36,782 bases of DNA from Anaeromyces robustus. Its lineage: Eukaryota; Neocallimastigomycota; Neocallimastigomycetes; Neocallimastigales; Neocallimastigaceae. The notes beneath the pieces are model-generated. The model was not told the DNA's origin and ran no database searches. It saw nothing but the letters and a program-made list of their open reading frames with translations. The translations under genes and the position numbers were made by a program. This document shows positions 1-9,737 of the stretch, piece after piece (position 1 is the stretch's first letter; every line of letters begins with the position of its first letter). The stretch lies in contig MCFG01000459.1 of NCBI GenBank assembly GCA_002104895.1, positions 12,501 to 49,282 on the forward strand, written 5' to 3'.

Positions 1-493
1 TATCAATTATTTCATTTTCATAATTATCAATTATATCATTTTTATATCTAAATAAATTAAATTCTTTATTAATATTTTTGATATCTTTTTTCAACTTATT
101 ATTAAAATCATTTAATAAATCCTCTAAAGAATTGTATTTATAAAGTTTAGATGAAAAATCAAAATATAAGGTATGATATTTTCCTTGAAATTTTCTATAC
201 TGTTCTATTTCTTTTTTTTTTTCAGTTTCATCTGAACTTTTTCCTTTGGAAACTTTAAGTTTATCAAATATTTCTTGAGAATCAATTCCTTTACTATAAT
301 ATGTAGTTAACATGGCAGCTATTGATGTTTTCCCAAATCTTCTTGGTTTTGTAATACATACATTACAATTGCCATCTTTATCGATTAATTTATTAAAATC
401 ATTTATAATATTTGATTTATCAACAAAGAATTTTTGGTTAAGTAATTTTTTAAATTTTCTATACATTTTTTTATTATCAATTATGAATCCCAT
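1..493 (-). CDS. AAA-ATPase-like / PD-(D/E)XK family protein, copy A (3' part outside window)
   Basis: Open from an ATG at 493 to the window edge, about 164 codons. The first ~125 residues are nearly identical to copy B (7073-8917), including the FFVDKSNIIND segment and the P-loop KPRRFGKTS. This is the N-terminal part of the AAA-ATPase-like family (Pfam AAA-ATPase_like, usually paired with a C-terminal DUF1703/PD-(D/E)XK nuclease). After the shared LYKYN motif the sequence departs from copy B (NSLEDLLNDFNNKLKKD against NTLKALLDDINKMFKED), so it is a paralogue rather than an exact duplicate. The start was chosen by alignment to copy B, whose ATG sits in the same A-rich leader. Biological role unknown; nucleotide binding is inferred from the P-loop. 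Confidence 0.85.
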   Translation of the reverse strand, partial: MGFIIDNKKMYRKFKKLLNQKFFVDKSNIINDFNKLIDKDGNCNVCITKPRRFGKTSIAAMLTTYYSKGIDSQEIFDKLKVSKGKSSDETEKKKEIEQYRKFQGKYHTLYFDFSSKLYKYNSLEDLLNDFNNKLKKDIKNINKEFNLFRYKNDIIDNYENEIID

Positions 494-676
494 TTTTTGT
501 ATTTTACTACCCTTTTTTTTTTTTTTTTTTATTTATAATAAACAAAATTTCTAAAAATATTTCTCTTGAAATTATATTTTTATTTTTATTGAACAAATTT
601 TAATTTATTAAAAATAAAATAAATAATAATAATTTATTAATTTATTTTATTATATATATATTTAATAAATATCTTC
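494..676 (-). promoter_or_regulatory. 5' flank of copy A, duplicated upstream of copy B
   Basis: The sequence matches 8918-9100 almost base for base. It contains the A-rich leader (T-run on the plus strand near 512-530) and an ATTATAAATA-like stretch just before it on the minus strand, which may be a TATA element. It is the shared 5' flank of the duplicated gene, split from the rest of its spacer by the LINE. No motif is proven. Confidence 0.5.
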
Positions 677-685
677 AATTTATGT

Positions 686-687
<2 letters not shown>
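677..687. repeat. LINE target-site duplication, 3' side
   Basis: AATTTATGTAA. The same 11 bp occur at 5879-5889 on the other side of the LINE, and once, uninterrupted, at 9101-9111 in the paralogous spacer. Confidence 0.9.
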
Positions 688-730
<43 letters not shown>

Positions 731-955
731 GCACACAATTTGTACGTCAACTTTATTGAATTTAAATATTAAAATACATGAATCATAAAAAAAACACATA
801 ATGAAAAAAAATGATACTAAAAAAAAATAAAAACCAGTAAAATATTATAGATAATAATAGATAATACTGGAGGAAAAAAAGAAGTATAATAATATTTAAA
901 AACAATAAATCCATACAGCCCTTAATTCTAAATATAGAATTAAAGTAAAATTGAT

Positions 956-3900
956 CTATCCTATTCCACTAGGGTCGGAAATAGGATCGGCATTTGCCCT
1001 ACTAGGCTGTCCTACTGTGTTATCAGCATTGACGTTCCTGGAGAGGTTGGTTTTAAATTTATTGAATAATATATGTTGTCTTTTACAGACAACAGGCATG
1101 ATATCATTCAATAGAGACGCAGATCGCAACAAGAATGGGGATTTTGAATAAGTACCAGATTCAGTCTGACACTTAAACAAACATTCCCATTCCTTTTTGT
1201 ATGGACTATTGTTAATTCTATCACTAAAACCATAATCTCTACCACCAATTAAAAAAATATATATTCTATACCTATTAACTATTTTTTTACTACCTAATAT
1301 ATCTATATTACTTATACTATTATTACTACTTTTATAACCCTTAACAATACTATTAATTCTATTATCTACATTAGGGTTATTACTGGTCCTAACTAAACTA
1401 TTAAAAAGACTATCTAAAAAATAAAAAAAATTTCTATCTAGATCAGAGAAGTGATCAATACGAAGATTTTTAAATAAGAAACAATTTATAAACCAATGAT
1501 CAATTCTCTGATAACTCTCACAATGGAAACAACATGAACAACAATTAGGACAAGAATTATTAATCATTTTAGCAGCTTTTGCAACTCTAGCATCAATTTT
1601 ATATCCACATCTTGCCCTAAGTATCCACCGAAAACCTTTGCTATATTCAGGAAATTCTAGATTAAGCTTTAAGTAACTTCTTGATTCTTCAAAGTTGTAC
1701 AATTTATAAGTTTTAGCTTTAATTGATTTATCACTGTTCATGTCTCTGTCCCAATAGAATTCCATAATTTCTTTAGTAGAGGATGAAATATTGTTTAATT
1801 TATCATTTAATATTTTACTTTCTTTGTCCCAAGTCCATTTTCTTGTTGTAGCAACATTATTAACTATCTTTGAGATAATACAGTTGGAGTCCTTCCACTT
1901 ATTAAAACATCTAACCTGAGCTAAAGCACATTTACCAGAAAGTGGAGGAATATTGAGTTCTTTTGAGATGCAATAAATAGAAACAAAAGAATTAGGTTTC
2001 GAGTAGCCTAAAATCCAATAAAAACCTTTGTTAATTATTGTTTGTGTAGAACTAGTATTGTTTTTGTTAGAACCAAGCAAAGGCGCGTAATAGGAAACTT
2101 GTCCAATAACTTTTGCAGAGAATAAAGTTCTTTTAAGAGGAATAGGAATCAGATCATTTTTTAAAAAACTCTGAATTGAAAACAAAGCCTTACTAACTTT
2201 ATTTTTCATTTTACTAATAACGAATTTTAAATCTAGAGATTTGTGAAAGGGAACACCAAGGTAAGTATAACAATCTGTTTTAGGGATTGCGATTCCTGTT
2301 AAATAAAAGGTAGGGTCCTCTCTAAGAATATATTCCGAATTTTCATGTCTAACAGCTAATGTGCCACATTTATTAATTCCAAAAGTCATCTCGTTGTCCT
2401 TAGCCCATTTACCAACTAAACGAAGAAGTTTGTTCATACGAGATCTACTAGGGGCACAAAGAACAATATCATCAGCAAATAATCCTCCACAACAATATTC
2501 AGTATCTATTTTCACACCATTATGCAGGCAATCGTTGAAGATGTCGTTGATAAACAAATTAAAAAGTATAGGAGATAAGGGACATCCTTGTCGAACTCCT
2601 TTAAGTATTCTGAAAGAATCGGAAAATTGTCCATTAATTTTAACACAAGCTTTGGAAGACAGATATAGGTTCTCCAAAAATTGAAAGCATTTTCCTTGTA
2701 TACCAAGAGTATAAATTTTCGACAAGATGTTATATATGGGCACAGAATCGTAAGCTTTTTTAAGGTCCAGAAAAGCTATATAAGTATCTTCCCCTTTGAA
2801 TTTACGTCTTTGACAAATAGAAAGAATAGAGATATAAAGACTAATACATTCTTCCTTATTCCGAAAGCCAAATTGTTCTGGTCTGATGAATCCATGACTT
2901 ATACCATATTCAGAAATTCTAGAAGCAATAATTTTCGAAAGAATCTTAATACCATTATTGATAAGTGAGATACCACGATAGTTATCACAATTAGAAAGAT
3001 CGCCTTTTTTTGGAATAGAAACAATGGATGCATTATTCCAAAAAATAGGAAAATCACCATTCCAAATACGATTAATTAAGAAACAGAAACAACTAAGACC
3101 AGCCGGAACATAGGAATCATTATTTACAGAGTCATTCGAAGAGGAATCAGGAATTAAAGCTTTATAAAATTCAATAGGGATACCATCGGGACCTGAGGCT
3201 TTAAAGTTAGGGATAGAAAGGATGGCCTTTTTGATTTCTTCAATGCTGATATCTTGGTTAATATCCCATACTATGTTATTTCCACTCTTTATACGATTAA
3301 TAGCGGGAGAATTCTTCCAGAATTTTTTATTCATGCTATGTCCAGTAGAGTCATAACTAAGTTTCTTATAATAATTGCACCAAACATCTAATTGATCTTT
3401 AGTACTATACACTAAGTTATCTTGGTGGTCTCTGATAGGATGAGGTATAAATAACTCCTGATTGTTATTTTTAATATTCTTCTTAATCCATGACCATGAT
3501 TTTCTGCTGTCATTTTTTAAGGTAGCCTCGCAGCCTACTTTAATCCAAAATAAATAGTTTTGTCTTCTAAATTCATTACATTTTTTATGAATAGATTGGC
3601 ATAATTTATTATAAGATGCAACAAGGATAATAAATTGATTAGGTTCATAATCCAAATGGCTCTTTTTAATTTGTCGATACTTCAAGCTTTTGATTCTTTG
3701 AAGACAGTAAATATTACGTGACATATGGAACATTGATTTCCTAATTTCAGTAGAAGATGTAATTTCAAGGTCCTCTGCAATTGAATTAGAAGTATTAATA
3801 AACTTATCAACTAGATCATCAATAGAAAGAGAAGGATTATTAAAGATCTCATTATTTAAAATAGCAAACTTGTTATTGTCAACAATATCGTTTTTCATTT

Positions 3901-5275
3901 CCTTACAGCGAATTCTATTCCATTGAACAACCTTTTTTGGGTGAGTAAAGGAGAGATCAACAAAATTTTTCTTACAATATACTAACATTGGTTTATGATC
4001 AGAGACTGGGTGATAATCAATAAAGGAAGCATAAGATATAAGGTTCAACATTTTATAATTAACCAAAGCATGATCAATATCTGAAGATAAATTACCTTGA
4101 ACCCAAGAGATTCTTGAACTATTGAGAGGTAAAATTATCCAACCATTAATCGGTGATATTTTTTCTTCAAGGTCCACTGTTTTCATGTTAAAATCCCCAA
4201 CAAGAATAGAAGCATGATCACGATGAATATTAAGCCAATCAATAACTTCTGCTAAAGCACACTTCACTTGTGTAGAATGAGAGCTGACAGGGATATATAC
4301 ATTTCCAACAGAGCATTTAGAGTCGTATATATTATAATTAGTTAAGGAAATAATGTAATTAAATGAATTCTCTTCAAGTATTGCTTGACAAGATTTATGA
4401 TAACCTAAAAATAAACCTCTCATGCCTGGAATACTATCAACGGCTCTTCTAACAAAATATCGGTAATTGGGAATAGTGACTTTACATGGTTGACTACTAT
4501 TGGCACCAGAACCGTTCTTTGTTTCTTGAAAACAGAGAAAAAGAGGTTTGAATAATGTGATAAAGTATTCGATACTATCTTTCTTTTCGTGGTTCCATCC
4601 ATTGGTATTCCAACTGAGACAAAAAGTAAACTTATCTTTGATAGAATTAAGAGTGTTGAGATTAGAGTGTATACTAACTAATGAGTTGCGTTGGAAAGAA
4701 TCTGAAGTATTAGATTGTGAGGATGTTGTAGTAGAATTACTTTGGTTATTAATTGAATCATTTAAGTTTGTTGTAGAATTTCTTTGGTTATTGATTGAAT
4801 CATTTAAGTTTGTTGTAGACTTACTTTGGTTATTAATTGAATCATTTAAGTTTGTTGTAGAATTACTTTGGTTATTAATTGAATCATTAAAGTTTGTTGA
4901 AGGAGAAAATAGTTGATTTCTGATCTGTTGAAGTGACCTTTTACGAATATAATGAGTGCAATTACTATACGACAAGCTAGCATTTGAGATATATGATACA
5001 AATTTCTTTTTGAAATCATCGAATTTAAAGTCAGATGATAAAACTTTGATCCTAAAATACCAACCTCTAGAACACATAGATCGTTTAACTGAAAGAATGT
5101 ACTTGTTGAATTCCTTAAGATTTGATTCCAGAAAATCCATCATATATGCATTGGTCCATGAGTGAAGGCCATTGATGAAGATAATGCTAGTGTTGTTAAT
5201 ATCAGTTCCATAACAGCGGAATCCACGAACAAAAACATTGCTATTTTCGTTACTATTATAAAAATTTCGTACCAT
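956..5275 (-). CDS. LINE endonuclease-reverse transcriptase polyprotein
   Basis: 1439 residues, start ATG at 5275, stop TAG. An N-terminal region of about 125 residues has no recognised domain. Residues ~128-183 are four tandem 14-residue repeats of the type NLNDSINNQSNSTT. An APE-type endonuclease follows at ~215-440 (WNTNG, QETK, GDFN, SDIDHALVNY, terminal SDHKP). The reverse transcriptase spans ~700-1000 (NYRGISL, FLDLKKAYDS, RQGCPLSPILFNLFI, catalytic FADD near 933-936). Near residue 1245-1265 lies a C-x2-C-x7-H-x4-C zinc motif (FHCESYQRIDHWFINC) typical of LINE C-termini. The protein nicks target DNA and reverse transcribes its own RNA at the nick. All catalytic motifs appear intact. Confidence 0.95.
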   Translation of the reverse strand: MVRNFYNSNENSNVFVRGFRCYGTDINNTSIIFINGLHSWTNAYMMDFLESNLKEFNKYILSVKRSMCSRGWYFRIKVLSSDFKFDDFKKKFVSYISNASLSYSNCTHYIRKRSLQQIRNQLFSPSTNFNDSINNQSNSTTNLNDSINNQSKSTTNLNDSINNQRNSTTNLNDSINNQSNSTTTSSQSNTSDSFQRNSLVSIHSNLNTLNSIKDKFTFCLSWNTNGWNHEKKDSIEYFITLFKPLFLCFQETKNGSGANSSQPCKVTIPNYRYFVRRAVDSIPGMRGLFLGYHKSCQAILEENSFNYIISLTNYNIYDSKCSVGNVYIPVSSHSTQVKCALAEVIDWLNIHRDHASILVGDFNMKTVDLEEKISPINGWIILPLNSSRISWVQGNLSSDIDHALVNYKMLNLISYASFIDYHPVSDHKPMLVYCKKNFVDLSFTHPKKVVQWNRIRCKEMKNDIVDNNKFAILNNEIFNNPSLSIDDLVDKFINTSNSIAEDLEITSSTEIRKSMFHMSRNIYCLQRIKSLKYRQIKKSHLDYEPNQFIILVASYNKLCQSIHKKCNEFRRQNYLFWIKVGCEATLKNDSRKSWSWIKKNIKNNNQELFIPHPIRDHQDNLVYSTKDQLDVWCNYYKKLSYDSTGHSMNKKFWKNSPAINRIKSGNNIVWDINQDISIEEIKKAILSIPNFKASGPDGIPIEFYKALIPDSSSNDSVNNDSYVPAGLSCFCFLINRIWNGDFPIFWNNASIVSIPKKGDLSNCDNYRGISLINNGIKILSKIIASRISEYGISHGFIRPEQFGFRNKEECISLYISILSICQRRKFKGEDTYIAFLDLKKAYDSVPIYNILSKIYTLGIQGKCFQFLENLYLSSKACVKINGQFSDSFRILKGVRQGCPLSPILFNLFINDIFNDCLHNGVKIDTEYCCGGLFADDIVLCAPSRSRMNKLLRLVGKWAKDNEMTFGINKCGTLAVRHENSEYILREDPTFYLTGIAIPKTDCYTYLGVPFHKSLDLKFVISKMKNKVSKALFSIQSFLKNDLIPIPLKRTLFSAKVIGQVSYYAPLLGSNKNNTSSTQTIINKGFYWILGYSKPNSFVSIYCISKELNIPPLSGKCALAQVRCFNKWKDSNCIISKIVNNVATTRKWTWDKESKILNDKLNNISSSTKEIMEFYWDRDMNSDKSIKAKTYKLYNFEESRSYLKLNLEFPEYSKGFRWILRARCGYKIDARVAKAAKMINNSCPNCCSCCFHCESYQRIDHWFINCFLFKNLRIDHFSDLDRNFFYFLDSLFNSLVRTSNNPNVDNRINSIVKGYKSSNNSISNIDILGSKKIVNRYRIYIFLIGGRDYGFSDRINNSPYKKEWECLFKCQTESGTYSKSPFLLRSASLLNDIMPVVCKRQHILFNKFKTNLSRNVNADNTVGQPSRANADPISDPSGIG
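4729..4896 (-). repeat. Four tandem 42-bp units inside the LINE ORF
   Basis: Four near-identical 42-bp units encode (N[LF]NDSINNQ[SR][NK]STT)4. They form a Ser/Asn/Thr-rich linker between the N-terminal region and the endonuclease. The length is a multiple of three, so the frame is kept. Confidence 0.85.
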
Positions 5276-5781
5276 TATGATCTATATTTAATATTGATGA
5301 AAAAAATAAAAAAAGTAAAATGAAAGTACTAAACTAAAAAAATCGAGTTAAAAATGTAGACTAGTAATAACTGAATGTAAATTTTTTCTTTTTTTTTTTT
5401 TTCTTTTGTTTAAATTTATCAATTGTTTATCTTCTTTACTCTATTATAAAAACACTTGTAGAATATTGATAGTTGTTATAAAAATCTCTTTTTGCGAATG
5501 TAAATATATTTGAAATCTTGTAAATTCTTAAATTCATGAAAATTAAAAAAAAAGTTAAAGGTGAAGAACTCAAAAATAACTATTCTAAATTCTAATAAAG
5601 TATAAGCACATGCTTTTGAGTGAATCAAGCTCATACAATAATTAAAGCAATTACAATGGATTCATACAGTGATAATATACAGAAATACATGAAAGGTAAA
5701 TTTAAAAGAAAATACAAATAACTCATTTCCTGCATATCCAACTTATACATATTATTAGAAAAAAGAACAATTATTGAGGAG
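5276..5781 (-). other. LINE 5' untranslated region
   Basis: About 500 bp between the structured 5' end and the ORF. It is AT-rich with several stops in all frames, and no ORF1 or zinc-knuckle protein is seen. It is expected to carry an internal promoter, but no motif could be recognised. Confidence 0.6.
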
Positions 5782-5877
5782 ACTTCATAAAATGCCCTTA
5801 ACGTCGCCATGTATCGACAGGCATTTACCCTCTTCTGAGCATTCCAAATGAATGGAAGTACAGGTCCTCAGAAGAGG
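5782..5877 (-). ncRNA. Candidate HDV-like ribozyme fold at the 5' end of the LINE
   Basis: Read on the minus strand, the first 96 nt of the element can pair in the nested double-pseudoknot order of HDV-like ribozymes. P1 is 5877-5867 with 5839-5829 (11 perfect bp). P2 is 5859-5855 with 5786-5782 (5 bp). P3 is 5854-5850 with 5844-5840 (5 bp), directly abutting both P2 and P1. P4 is 5826-5820 with 5796-5790 (7 bp), with a further GTCG/CGAC stem inside. P1 begins at the element boundary, where R2-type LINE ribozymes cut. Weak points: P1 and P3 are longer than in HDV, P1.1 is poor, and the J4/2 cytosine is ambiguous. The pairing is seen; catalysis is inference. Confidence 0.5.
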
Positions 5878-5878
5878 T

Positions 5879-5889
5879 AATTTATGTAA
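5879..5889. repeat. LINE target-site duplication, 5' side
   Basis: AATTTATGTAA, identical to 677-687. It runs into the A-rich sequence that follows the same 11 bp in the empty paralogous site (9101-9111). Confidence 0.9.
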
Positions 5890-6157
5890 AAAAAAAAAAA
5901 AAAAATAAATAAATAAAAAAAAAAACAATATATATAATAAATACCTTATAATTTTTGTAAAAATAAAATATTATGAATTAAATATATGTTTATATATCTT
6001 TGAAATTTTTGATGTTAGATATGAAGTCAACTGATATAAAGAGTTAACAGTTTAGTTAGAATAAAATAATTTTTATCATACTGTTATGAATTAATTTATA
6101 TTATATATATTATTATTAAATATTAATATTTTTATTATTTGTTTTAATATATAAAAT

Positions 6158-6209
<52 letters not shown>

Positions 6210-6214
6210 ACAAA

Positions 6215-6297
<83 letters not shown>

Positions 6298-7072
6298 ATT
6301 AGTCTTTGTATTATTGTAATATTAATGATTTGTATAATAATTATTGTTTTTAATTTCTACATTTTATCTTTAACAATTTTTATTTTAAAATAAATATCAA
6401 ATATTTATATTTTATTAAAATATAAAAATCTTTTCAACAAGTAAGAAAAAAAAAAAAAAAAAAAATACAAATGATCTGTTTTCTAAATATGTTTTGGAAT
6501 TCAATTTTATCATAAAGTAAATTAATAAAAATTCGAAAATATAATAAAAATAATTTTAAGAATGAATTTTGTCAAATATATATATATATATTTTTTTCTT
6601 AAATACTTAAAATATTATTTATTAAAGGCTTATTCAATACAAAAATTATTATTAAAATAGAAAAAGCAAGTATTTTAAATTTATTTATTAAGAATTTAAT
6701 TCGAAATTCAAAATATTATTTTATTATTATTATTTAAAAAAAAAAAAAAGTTTTGTTAATAGTTATTTTATTTTATTTTATTTTATTTTATTCTATTTTA
6801 GTCTTAATAGAAATAATAAATATTAAAATAAATTGAATTATTTTAAATTTTGATATACTTATTTATTATTAAGCAATATTTTACATTATTATTATTATTA
6901 TTATTTTATTCAATGCAATAAATATAAATATAAATATAATATGTTAATTGATACATTAAAAATTATGAATTAAAATTAAAAAAAAAAAAAATAATAATAA
7001 TAATAATAATAATACATTTATTTTTGATTTATACTATTAGTTTATTTTATTATTTTTTGTAGCACTTCTTAT
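5890..7072. repeat. Duplicated intergenic spacer, copy 1
   Basis: About 1.2 kb of very AT-rich DNA that aligns along its length with 9112-10192, including the shared segment around TATGAAGTCAAC (about 6020) and the AGTAAG + poly(A) segment near 6440. No ORF or RNA gene is seen. It is the 3' flank of copy B and the distal 5' flank of copy A. Differences from the other copy are mostly repeat-length changes. Confidence 0.85.
6160..6299. repeat. (AAAT)n microsatellite, long allele
   Basis: About 140 bp of near-perfect AAAT repeats. The paralogous tract at 9384-9428 is only about 45 bp, so this tract changed length after the spacer was duplicated. Confidence 0.95.
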
Positions 7073-8917
7073 TCAGTTTTTTTTTTTTTTTTTTGTAGCA
7101 CTTCTTAATTTTTTATATATACCATCAGATTCTTGATCAGTTTTTCTTTTATTTTTAGAATTAGGTGAATATTCATTATCTGATATTAATTGTTTTTTAT
7201 TTTCAGAATTAGGTAGATATTCATTATCTGATATTAATATTTTTAATTCATTATCATATTCTTCTATTTTACATGAATATGATTTTTGTTTTTTATTTAA
7301 ATTTATTCCTACTAATAAAATATTCCCAGTATATCCTCTATTTTTTAAATCATTATAATATTTTTTTTGATGTATTTGCTTAATGGCTTCTTTTGCTGAG
7401 CCATTCACCTTTAATTCTATTATAATTACTTTTTGTCTTTTGTTTTTTGGATAAAATATAAAATCTGAAATTCCTTTTCCTTCACTGACTTCTTTATTAA
7501 CTATATAATGAATCCTGGCATTAAAATAAGCAAATTCGATAACATGTTTTAAATTGCCATGATCTATTTTATCTCCTGGTCTTATTATTGCCATATGAGA
7601 TTTTTCTAAAATTTTACATATTTCTTCCGGATTGTTGTTTAATGTCATGTTTAACATCTTTTCGGAATTATTTATCATATTATAATAATACTTCAGATCA
7701 TCATTTCTATTTAAAACGTTTAAAAATTTTTCTTCTAATTCTTTATTTGGAATAGAAATCTTTCCGTCATAATAAGTTAAAAATCCAAAAGTAACCATTT
7801 TTGAATACAATTCGGTTTTCATATCATTCTTACTTGTTTCTTTATTACCTGTTAATTCATCTAAAATATTTTCTGCTCCAAAATTTTCTAATTCTATTTT
7901 TTTTTTTTTTCCTTTAATTAATTTTAAAATATCTTTTTTTACACCTAAAATATTAAAATTAATTATATTGACTAATTCATCAAAACGTCCTGTATCATTC
8001 CAATAATTTTCAATTATATCATTGTCTAAAGCATGACATACTGACCATGGATTAAAGATTTTTTCACCGTTATACGCTTTATATCCATTATACCAATTTT
8101 CTAAATCTTTATATTTAATTTTATTATTATTTTTTTTAATTTTTTTTTTTTTTTTACAAAGATCGCGAACTTCTTGTTCCGTAAAACCAAAATATTGATA
8201 ATATTCATCATCATTTAACATAGAATATTCATCAAAACAATTTAGGGTTGATTGAGAAAACTCTTTTGTTATTGGTAATATTCCAGTCATATAAGCAAAG
8301 GCTGAATAACCTTGATCTTTTATTAATGATTTCAAAAATCCAAGATATTGAACTTTTTCATCAGGAGTAAATTTATTATTAAAAATTATAGAATCCCATT
8401 CATCAATAATAATAATAAAACTTTCACCTGTTTCATCATATATTTTTTCTAAATTTTTAACTATACTATCACATGATACTTCAGTACCTGGATATAATTT
8501 TTCATAATCTTCTTTAAACATCTTATTAATATCATCTAATAAAGCTTTTAAAGTATTGTATTTATAAAGTTCAGATGAAAAATCAAAATATAAGGTATGA
8601 TATTTTCCTTGAAATTCTCTATACTGTTCTATTTCTTTTTTTTTTTCAGTTTCATCTGAACTTTTTCCTTTGGAAACTTTAAGTTTATCAAATATTTTTT
8701 GAGAATCAATTCCTTTACTATAATATGTAGTTAACATGGCAGCTATTGATGTTTTCCCAAATCTTCTTGGTTTTGTAATACATACATTTTTATGGCTATC
8801 TTTACCGATTAATTTATTAAAATCATTTATAATATTTGATTTATCAACAAAGAAATCTTGGTTAAGTAAACCTTTAAATTTTCCATACATTTTTTTATTA
8901 TCAATTATGAATCCCAT
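7073..8917 (-). CDS. AAA-ATPase-like / PD-(D/E)XK nuclease (DUF1703) protein, copy B, complete
   Basis: 614 residues, no intron. The N-terminal AAA-ATPase-like domain has a P-loop (CITKPRRFGKTS, ~46-57), a Walker B strand IIIIDEWDS near 168-176, and the family segment TGILPI...QSTLN...EYSML near 215-240. The C-terminal PD-(D/E)XK nuclease fold (DUF1703/PDDEXK_9) has its core near 455-520: GISDFIFYP (Asp), IIIELKV (Glu-x-Lys), then IKQIHQKKYY. Such proteins are common in gut Bacteroidetes and Clostridia and expanded in anaerobic fungi. ATPase and nuclease motifs look intact, but the cellular role is not known. Poly(A)-encoded lysine runs occur near residue 255 and at the C-terminus. The start ATG follows an A-rich leader shared with copy A. 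Middle gene of a tandem array. Confidence 0.9.
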   Translation of the reverse strand: MGFIIDNKKMYGKFKGLLNQDFFVDKSNIINDFNKLIGKDSHKNVCITKPRRFGKTSIAAMLTTYYSKGIDSQKIFDKLKVSKGKSSDETEKKKEIEQYREFQGKYHTLYFDFSSELYKYNTLKALLDDINKMFKEDYEKLYPGTEVSCDSIVKNLEKIYDETGESFIIIIDEWDSIIFNNKFTPDEKVQYLGFLKSLIKDQGYSAFAYMTGILPITKEFSQSTLNCFDEYSMLNDDEYYQYFGFTEQEVRDLCKKKKKIKKNNNKIKYKDLENWYNGYKAYNGEKIFNPWSVCHALDNDIIENYWNDTGRFDELVNIINFNILGVKKDILKLIKGKKKKIELENFGAENILDELTGNKETSKNDMKTELYSKMVTFGFLTYYDGKISIPNKELEEKFLNVLNRNDDLKYYYNMINNSEKMLNMTLNNNPEEICKILEKSHMAIIRPGDKIDHGNLKHVIEFAYFNARIHYIVNKEVSEGKGISDFIFYPKNKRQKVIIIELKVNGSAKEAIKQIHQKKYYNDLKNRGYTGNILLVGINLNKKQKSYSCKIEEYDNELKILISDNEYLPNSENKKQLISDNEYSPNSKNKRKTDQESDGIYKKLRSATKKKKKN

Positions 8918-9100
8918 TTTTTGTATATTACTACCCTTTTCTTTTTTTTTTTTTATTTATAATAAACAAAATTTCTAAAAATATTTCTTTTGAAATTATA
9001 TTTTTATTTTTATTGAACAAATTTTAATTTATTAAAAATAAAATAAATAATAATAATTTATTAATTTATTTTATTATATATATATTTAATAAATATCTTC
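8918..9100 (-). promoter_or_regulatory. 5' flank of copy B
   Basis: Nearly identical to 494-676 upstream of copy A, which suggests a shared promoter segment. It contains the same A-rich leader and an ATTATAAATA-like stretch on the minus strand. No defined transcription-factor site was recognised. Confidence 0.5.
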
Positions 9101-9111
9101 AATTTATGTAA
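9101..9111. other. Empty LINE target site in the paralogous spacer
   Basis: A single AATTTATGTAA stands here with the same left flank as 677 and the same right flank as 5889. It shows the spacer before the LINE inserted and fixes the element boundaries. Confidence 0.9.
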
Positions 9112-9383
9112 AAAAAAAAAAAATAAATAAATAAATAAATAAAAAAAAAACAATATATATAATAAATACCTTATAATTTTTGTAAAAATAAAATATTATG
9201 AATTAAATATATGTTTATATATCTTTGAAATTTTTGATGTTAGATATGAAGTCAACCGATATAAAGAGTTAACAGTTTAGTTAGAATAAAATAATTTTTA
9301 TCATACTGTTATGAATTAATTTATATTATATATATTATTATTAAATATTAATATTTTTATTATTTGTTTTAATATATAAAATG

Positions 9384-9426
<43 letters not shown>

Positions 9427-9704
9427 ATTGGTCTTTGTATTATTGTAATATTAATGATTTGTATAATAATTATTGTTTTTAATTTCTACATTTTATCTTT
9501 AACAATTTTTATTTTAAAATAAATATCAAATATTTATATTTTATTAAAATATAAAAATCTTTTCAACAAGTAAGAAAAAAAAAAAAAAAAAAAATACAAA
9601 TGATCTGTTTTCTATATATGTTTTGGAATTCAATTTTATCATAAAGGAAATTAATAAAAATTCGAAAATATAATAAAAATAATTTTAAGAATGAATTTTG
9701 TCAA

Positions 9705-9737
<33 letters not shown>

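Larger units (their letters stand above)
688..5878 (-). mobile_element. Full-length non-LTR retrotransposon (LINE), 5.2 kb
   Basis: The element reads on the minus strand: structured 5' end (5782-5877), 5' UTR (to 5276), one long ORF (956-5275), a 3' UTR of 228 bp (728-955) and a 40-nt poly(A) tail, seen as poly(T) at 688-727. Perfect 11-bp target duplications flank it. Its coding frame is uninterrupted and its ends are complete, so it looks recent and possibly still competent. APE-type endonuclease and a CCHC C-terminal motif place it in the broad L1/Tad/I-like assemblage; the clade is not resolved here. No separate ORF1 is present. Confidence 0.93.

Noticed and set aside
312-554. Plus-strand 80-residue hydrophobic ORF (also at 8736-8978)
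   Set aside because: It is the antisense of the conserved P-loop N-terminus of copies A and B; the same shadow appears at both loci.
4548-4916. Plus-strand ORF with repeated LLWLLIESFKFVV
   Set aside because: Antisense reading of the 42-bp repeats in the LINE ORF.
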